From assembly GCA_051859825.1 (NCBI GenBank), contig JBHYFA010000038.1:1-27600 (forward strand): a DNA stretch of 27,600 bases. The letters run 5' to 3'. This DNA is from CSBr16-58 sp051859825 (GTDB taxonomy: Bacteria; Bacteroidota; Bacteroidia; Flavobacteriales; Schleiferiaceae). Of this stretch, positions 23,510-27,600 are shown one piece after another. Position 1 is the stretch's first letter. Every line of letters begins with the position of its first letter. The translations under genes and the position numbers were made by a program. The notes below the pieces were generated by a model. That model ran no database searches, was not told the DNA's origin, and worked only from the letters and a program-made list of their open reading frames with translations.

Positions 23510-23546
23510 AAAAAGGGATAGTGTTTACGCACTATCCCTTTTTTTT
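23510..23546 (+). terminator. Intrinsic terminator of the ribosomal superoperon
   Basis: A perfect stem pairs 23510-23523 (AAAAAGGGATAGTG) with 23530-23543 (CACTATCCCTTTTT) around a 6-base loop (TTTACG) and runs into an eight-T tract. It lies 22 bases after the rplQ stop. This is the strongest terminator in the window and ends transcription started at rpsL. Confidence 0.93.
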
Positions 23547-23636
23547 GACTTGTTTTCCCGATATTTATTCGTTCTTTTTCTATTTTTTTTCACGTAACCA
23601 AATAAGCTTCTACTTTTAAATTCAAGTGCACAACCT

Positions 23637-23644
23637 TACCTTTG
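23637..23644 (+). promoter_or_regulatory. Candidate -7 element of the carA promoter
   Basis: TACCTTTG fits TAnnTTTG exactly. The -33 position, 19 bases upstream, reads TTTT instead of TTTG, so the match is partial. Transcription from about 23650 would leave a leader of about 76 nucleotides containing a possible hairpin (GCATTT with AAATGC, about 23663-23684). Apart from the terminator I see nothing else in the rplQ-carA gap. Confidence 0.4.
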
Positions 23645-23726
23645 TCCGGCTGATTTTAAGAGGCATTTATCCTTAAAAAAATGCTTGTTTTGGTTGCCCT
23701 CTGTTTTACCATTCTAACATTACATA

Positions 23727-24842
23727 ATGCAAACTAATCATAATTCTCAAACCAAACCAGCTGCTGTTTTATTAGCAGATGGCACTGTGTTTTATGGAGT
23801 TTCAACTGGTGCAGACGGCACCGCAATAGGTGAGATTTGCTTCAATACCGGTATGACAGGTTACCAAGAGATATTTACCGACCCATCGTACTTTGGGCAA
23901 ATCATGGTAACCACCAACGCGCATATTGGGAATTACGGGGTAGCCGAAGATGAGGCGGAGTCTGATTCTATCAAAATTGCTGGTCTTATTTGCAGAAATT
24001 TCACCCATAAAGGTTCGCGTACCGGCAAGACTGACGACCTTATCAATGATTTTGTTCGAGAATCTAAAGTAGCCATCTCCGGAGTAGATACTAGAGCACT
24101 TGTACGCTACATCCGTAAGCATGGCGCTCAAAATGCGTTAATCACAACCGAAATGGATCGTTTGGCTGAGCTGAAAAATGATCTTGCTAACGCTCCTTCG
24201 ATGGAAGGATTAGAGTTGGCCTCTAAAGTGAGCGCTCACGAGCCTTACTATTTCGGATCGCCCGATGCTAAGTATAAAGTTGCAGCTTACGATTTTGGTA
24301 TCAAGCGTAATATCTTACGCTGTCTTGCCGAGCGCAACTGTTATATCAGAGTTTTTCCAGTCACTACCGAGGTTGATGCATTCTTATCCTGGGAATGCGA
24401 CGGGTATTTTTTGAGTAATGGCCCAGGTGACCCGGCTGCTATGAAACGTGAACACGAGATTGTAGCCGCAGTTGTGGATTCAGGCAAACCGGTTTTTGGA
24501 ATATGCTTGGGTCATCAGTTAATAGCTTTGTCACAAGGACTTTCAACTTTTAAAATGCACCATGGACATAGGGGAATCAACCATCCTATCTTGAATACGA
24601 ATACCAAGTTGGGCGAGATTTCCTCCCAAAATCACGGTTTTGCCGTAACTGCTGATTCTGTGGAAAATGATCCAAATATTGAACTTACGCACGTGCACCT
24701 AAACGACCATACGGTGGCGGGGATTAAGCTTAAGAATAAACCGGTATTTTCTGTTCAATATCACCCCGAAAGTGCTCCAGGCCCTCACGATTCTCGTTAT
24801 CTTTTTGATGACTTTATAAACGCATTGAATTCCAACCAATAA
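23727..24842 (+). CDS. carA: Carbamoyl-phosphate synthase small (glutaminase) subunit
   Basis: Hydrolyses glutamine and channels ammonia to CarB for carbamoyl phosphate, the precursor of pyrimidines and arginine. The 371 residues show the N-terminal CPSase domain with CFNTGMTGYQEIFTDPSYFG and GLICRNFTHKGS, then a class-I glutamine amidotransferase domain with YFLSNGPGDP, the nucleophile Cys260 in VFGICLGHQLIALSQG, and the His346/Glu348 pair in VQYHPES. The triad is complete. carB is not adjacent; eno follows 11 bases downstream, so carA and eno are probably co-transcribed. Confidence 0.97.
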   Translation: MQTNHNSQTKPAAVLLADGTVFYGVSTGADGTAIGEICFNTGMTGYQEIFTDPSYFGQIMVTTNAHIGNYGVAEDEAESDSIKIAGLICRNFTHKGSRTGKTDDLINDFVRESKVAISGVDTRALVRYIRKHGAQNALITTEMDRLAELKNDLANAPSMEGLELASKVSAHEPYYFGSPDAKYKVAAYDFGIKRNILRCLAERNCYIRVFPVTTEVDAFLSWECDGYFLSNGPGDPAAMKREHEIVAAVVDSGKPVFGICLGHQLIALSQGLSTFKMHHGHRGINHPILNTNTKLGEISSQNHGFAVTADSVENDPNIELTHVHLNDHTVAGIKLKNKPVFSVQYHPESAPGPHDSRYLFDDFINALNSNQ

Positions 24843-24853
24843 TAGCCAATTTT

Positions 24854-26137
24854 ATGTCAAGAATACACGCAATTTATGCCCGTCAAATTTTAGACTCACG
24901 TGGTAATCCAACCATCGAAGCCGAAGTTTTAACTGAGAATGGAGCTCAAGGTAGAGCCGCTGTACCTTCTGGTGCATCTACCGGAATTCATGAAGCAGTA
25001 GAGCTCCGTGATGGAGATCAGGGAAATTATATGGGAAAAGGCGTTCTCCGTGCAGTACACAATGTAAATGAGGTTATCGCCAAGGAACTTCAAGGCATGA
25101 ATATCTTTGATCAAACAGCTATTGATCATACCATGATAGAAATTGATGGTACCGATAATAAGTCTGTTCTTGGTGCAAATGCAATGTTGGCTGTTTCATT
25201 AGCCGCTGCTCGTGCAGGAGCAATTAGTGCTTATCTGCCTTTACATCAGTATTTAGGTGGTGTTGGTGCGCGCACTATGCCTGTCCCAATGATGAACATC
25301 CTCAATGGTGGTAGCCATGCGGATAACTCTATCGATTTTCAGGAGTTTATGGTTATGCCCATTGGTGCCGAAACCTTCTCAGACGCTCTAAGAATGGGAA
25401 CAGAAGTTTTCCATCACTTGAAGAAAGTGCTCAGCTCTAAAGGCTATAGCACAAACGTTGGTGATGAAGGTGGTTTTGCCCCCAATATTAAATCCAATGA
25501 AGAAGCCATTGAAACGGTAATTACCGCTATTGAGAAAGCTGGTTACAAGCCTGGTGAAGACCTCGCAATCGCTATGGATGCAGCAATGTCTGAGTTGTAC
25601 GATAGAGAAAAATCTGTGTACGTTTTCAAAAAGTCTGACGGTAGAACAATGACATCTAATGAACTCGCTGAGTATTGGGCAGGATGGGTTAAAAAGTATC
25701 CAATTTTGTCTATTGAAGACGGAATGGACGAGGATGACTGGGATGGCTGGAAAGCATTGACCGAGCATATTGGCGCTACTACGCAATTGGTTGGCGACGA
25801 TTTGTTCGTTACAAACGTGAAGCGTATCCAAAAGGGAATTGATAACGGAATTGCCAACTCTGTACTTATCAAAGTTAATCAAATTGGTACCCTTACCGAG
25901 ACTATTGATGCGGTTCGCTTAGCCCAGCACAATAAATACACTACGGTAATGAGTCACCGAAGTGGTGAAACCGAAGATGCCTTTATTGCTGATTTGGCTG
26001 TGGCTTTGCAAACCGGACAAATCAAAACGGGTTCGGCTTCCCGCTCAGATAGAATGGCGAAGTACAACCAATTAATTCGAATTGAAGAACAGTTACAGCA
26101 GTCAGCTGTTTTTCCTAAAATGAGACTGCACTCATAG
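24854..26137 (+). CDS. eno: Enolase (2-phosphoglycerate dehydratase)
   Basis: Interconverts 2-phosphoglycerate and phosphoenolpyruvate in glycolysis and gluconeogenesis. The 427 residues hold all expected active-site residues: the SGASTGIHEA loop, Glu164 (FQEFM), Glu205 (VGDEGGFAPN), metal ligands Asp242, Glu288 (SIEDGMDEDDWDGW) and Asp315 (VGDDLFVTN), Lys340 (LIKVNQIGTL), His368 (MSHRSGETED) and Lys391 (QIKTGSASRSDRMAKYNQL). Nothing is missing. Its place between carA and gltA fits a housekeeping block read from the carA promoter. Confidence 0.98.
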   Translation: MSRIHAIYARQILDSRGNPTIEAEVLTENGAQGRAAVPSGASTGIHEAVELRDGDQGNYMGKGVLRAVHNVNEVIAKELQGMNIFDQTAIDHTMIEIDGTDNKSVLGANAMLAVSLAAARAGAISAYLPLHQYLGGVGARTMPVPMMNILNGGSHADNSIDFQEFMVMPIGAETFSDALRMGTEVFHHLKKVLSSKGYSTNVGDEGGFAPNIKSNEEAIETVITAIEKAGYKPGEDLAIAMDAAMSELYDREKSVYVFKKSDGRTMTSNELAEYWAGWVKKYPILSIEDGMDEDDWDGWKALTEHIGATTQLVGDDLFVTNVKRIQKGIDNGIANSVLIKVNQIGTLTETIDAVRLAQHNKYTTVMSHRSGETEDAFIADLAVALQTGQIKTGSASRSDRMAKYNQLIRIEEQLQQSAVFPKMRLHS

Positions 26138-26145
26138 AAAAATAA

Positions 26146-26160
26146 GCGGATTAATACCGC
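26146..26160 (+). other. Short hairpin between eno and gltA
   Basis: GCGG and CCGC pair around a 7-base A/T loop in the 46-base gap. It has no U-tract, so it is not a terminator. It could shape mRNA processing between the two genes or be chance. Confidence 0.25.
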
Positions 26161-26183
26161 ATAACCAACAAACACATTTTACA

Positions 26184-27488
26184 ATGGATAAATTAAAAGA
26201 ACATTTTTCGGCAGGAGTTGAACAAGCAATCAAAGAAGTAAAGGACTTTATTGCCTCGCATGGTGATGAAGTGATTGGTGAAATCAAGGTTTCGCAGCTT
26301 TATTCGGGGATGCGCGGTATGCAAGCCTTGATTACGGAGACTTCAAAACTCGACGCCGAAGAAGGAATTCGTTTCCGCGGATATAGCATTCCTGAACTTC
26401 AAGAGAAACTTCCTGCATACCCCGGAGGAAAACAGCCTTTGCCCGAAGGTGTGTTTTATCTTATGCTAATGAATGAGCTCCCTACAGAAGATGACGTGCG
26501 TAGAATGAGTAATAACTGGATGCGTAGAGCAAATGTTCCTCATCACGTTTTCAAAATCATTGATGCCTTCCCTAAGCATGCGCATCCTATGACTCAATTT
26601 ATTGCGGCTATCACTGCTATGCGTACAGAGTCTGAATTCCAACGCGCTTATCGTGAAGGAATCAATAAGAAAAACTATTGGGATCCTGTGTATGAAGATG
26701 CCATGAACCTCATCGCGCGTCTTCCTCGTGTGGCGGCCTATATTTACCGTAGAATGTACCACGATGGCCAACATATTGAGCCCAATAGTAAGTTAGACTG
26801 GTCGGCAAACTTCGCTCACATGCTCGGTTTTAACAACGAAGAGTTCTATGAGCTTATGCGTATGTATATGACCATTCATGCTGATCATGAAGGAGGTAAC
26901 GTTTCGGCACACGCTATTCACCTTGTAGGAAGTGCTCTTAGCGATCCTTACTTGTCGTTTACCGCTGGTATGGCAGGCTTGGCAGGGCCATTACACGGCC
27001 TAGCTAACCAAGAAGTAATTCGTTGGATTTTGGCCATGCGTGATGAACTTGGAGGAGGCTTGCCTTCTAAAGAGCAAATTGCTAACTACGTAAAGAAAAC
27101 ATTGAACGAAGGCAAAGTAGTCCCCGGATTTGGTCATGCTGTATTGCGTAAAACCGACCCACGCTACACGGCACAGAGAGAGTTCGCATTAGAGTATATG
27201 TCTCATTCTGAACTATTCCTTATCGTGAGTCGCGTGTATGAAGTAGTGCCAGATATCTTGGAAGCTACCGGAAAAGTGAAAAATCCATGGCCAAACGTTG
27301 ATGCTCATTCAGGTCAACTACTAATGCATTACGGACTTACTCAGTACGATTTCTATACCGTGATGTTTGGTGTGAGTAGAGCTTTAGGAACTATGGCAAG
27401 CCTTATTTGGGATCGTGTACTTGGATTCCCAATTGAGCGTCCTGGTTCTACTACTACGGCTTTATTAAAAGAAAAGTTCGGAGTGTAG
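26184..27488 (+). CDS. gltA: Citrate synthase, mitochondrial (eukaryote)-like type
   Basis: Condenses acetyl-CoA and oxaloacetate to citrate, the entry step of the TCA cycle. The 434 residues resemble mature mitochondrial citrate synthase more than E. coli GltA: the stretches HADHEGGNVSAHAIHLVGSA, SDPYLSFTAGMAGLAGPLHG and VPGFGHAVLRKTDPRY are near matches to the mitochondrial blocks. The catalytic triad aligns with pig numbering: His271 (pig His274), His318 (His320), Asp373 (Asp375). No N-terminal zinc or NADH-binding domain is seen. The gene lies 46 bases after eno and is followed by hairpins. Confidence 0.97.
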   Translation: MDKLKEHFSAGVEQAIKEVKDFIASHGDEVIGEIKVSQLYSGMRGMQALITETSKLDAEEGIRFRGYSIPELQEKLPAYPGGKQPLPEGVFYLMLMNELPTEDDVRRMSNNWMRRANVPHHVFKIIDAFPKHAHPMTQFIAAITAMRTESEFQRAYREGINKKNYWDPVYEDAMNLIARLPRVAAYIYRRMYHDGQHIEPNSKLDWSANFAHMLGFNNEEFYELMRMYMTIHADHEGGNVSAHAIHLVGSALSDPYLSFTAGMAGLAGPLHGLANQEVIRWILAMRDELGGGLPSKEQIANYVKKTLNEGKVVPGFGHAVLRKTDPRYTAQREFALEYMSHSELFLIVSRVYEVVPDILEATGKVKNPWPNVDAHSGQLLMHYGLTQYDFYTVMFGVSRALGTMASLIWDRVLGFPIERPGSTTTALLKEKFGV

Positions 27489-27513
27489 TAGTCTATAAAG
27501 CTCGATAGATAAA

Positions 27514-27534
27514 GAGGTTTTAAGCCTCGTTCTT
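27514..27534 (+). terminator. Weak terminator-like hairpin after gltA
   Basis: GAGGT and GCCTC pair (last pair G-U) around a short A/T loop, followed by GTTCTT, a poor U-tract. It may contribute to termination of the carA-eno-gltA transcript. Confidence 0.35.
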
Positions 27535-27539
27535 AATTC

Positions 27540-27561
27540 ACGGACACTATTTAGTGTCTGT
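27540..27561. terminator. Second hairpin after gltA, possibly bidirectional
   Basis: ACGGACACT pairs with AGTGTCTGT (nine pairs, one G-U) around an ATTT loop. It is stronger than the preceding hairpin but has no T-run on either side, so true terminator activity is uncertain. It could mark the end of gltA or of a converging gene beyond the window. Confidence 0.4.
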
Positions 27562-27600
27562 CTATAAAGTCCGATAGCTTCGTTATGCTCAATTGAAAAT

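Larger units (their letters stand above)
27491..27577. repeat. Imperfect 18-base direct repeat flanking two hairpins after gltA
   Basis: GTCTATAAAG-CT-CGATAG at 27491-27508 recurs as GTCTATAAAG-TC-CGATAG at 27560-27577, with 16 of 18 bases identical and a 69-base period. Each copy also carries CTAT and ATAG as short inverted ends. The two hairpins annotated next lie between the copies. The unit looks like a small intergenic repeat, but only one instance is visible. Confidence 0.5.

Noticed and set aside
25388..25882. Minus-strand open frame of 164 codons inside eno
   Set aside because: Antisense to a fully conserved enolase; no motif and no promoter.
27491..27577. Direct repeat considered as a CRISPR fragment
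   Set aside because: Only two imperfect 18-base copies, a 51-base interval that itself forms hairpins, and no cas genes.
1..27600. Search for mobile elements, phage genes, toxin-antitoxin pairs, defence genes, tRNAs or rRNAs
   Set aside because: No transposase, integrase, attachment repeat, restriction or nuclease-toxin motif and no tRNA-like cloverleaf was recognised; all genes belong to core families.

Overview
The window is a chromosomal segment of a member of the Bacteroidota, most likely class Flavobacteriia, order Flavobacteriales. The family cannot be fixed from sequence alone. Four things support this. Promoters resemble the TTTG / TAnnTTTG type. The start codons of the translation genes have A/T-rich leaders without a GGAGG-like Shine-Dalgarno. 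The order rplQ-carA-eno-gltA is one I recall from flavobacteria. The citrate synthase (mitochondrial-like) and threonine dehydrogenase (SDR type) are also typical of the group. I see no mobile element, CRISPR array, tRNA, rRNA, defence locus or biosynthetic cluster; this is core genome.

Layout. (1) 1-5988, minus strand: a same-strand run read right to left. It holds a short DnaE-type polymerase, an SDR L-threonine 3-dehydrogenase, a PlsC-like acyltransferase, a DEDDy 3'-5' exonuclease and the N-terminal part of a peptide/nickel-type ABC ATPase that leaves the window. The last four genes are separated by 9 and 4 bases and then overlap by 8, so they are probably co-transcribed. (2) 5989-6382: divergent intergenic region with a good promoter for the plus-strand operon and a probable one for dnaE, the latter followed at once by an 18-base near-palindrome that looks like an operator. 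(3) 6383-23487, plus strand: a merged str-S10-spc-alpha superoperon of 32 genes, rpsL to rplQ, with SecY, IF-1 and RNA polymerase alpha inside it. Two gene pairs overlap by one base (TAATG). The only sizeable gap is 201 bases between rplP and rpmC, and it is packed with predicted hairpins. A strong intrinsic terminator follows rplQ. (4) 23727-27488, plus strand: carA, eno and gltA, probably one metabolic operon with its own promoter. (5) 27489-27600: 3' region with two hairpins flanked by an imperfect 18-base direct repeat.

How the parts work together. The superoperon couples production of ribosomal proteins, EF-G, IF-1, the SecY translocon channel and RNA polymerase alpha. The metabolic block supplies carbamoyl phosphate, phosphoenolpyruvate and citrate. 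The minus-strand run mixes DNA synthesis or repair with lipid and amino-acid metabolism.

The least ordinary observations are the palindrome at the dnaE start, the loss of metal-ligand histidines in the DnaE PHP domain together with a separate exonuclease in the same gene run, the structured rplP-rpmC gap, and the repeat-hairpin unit after gltA. I found no convincing wholly new system.
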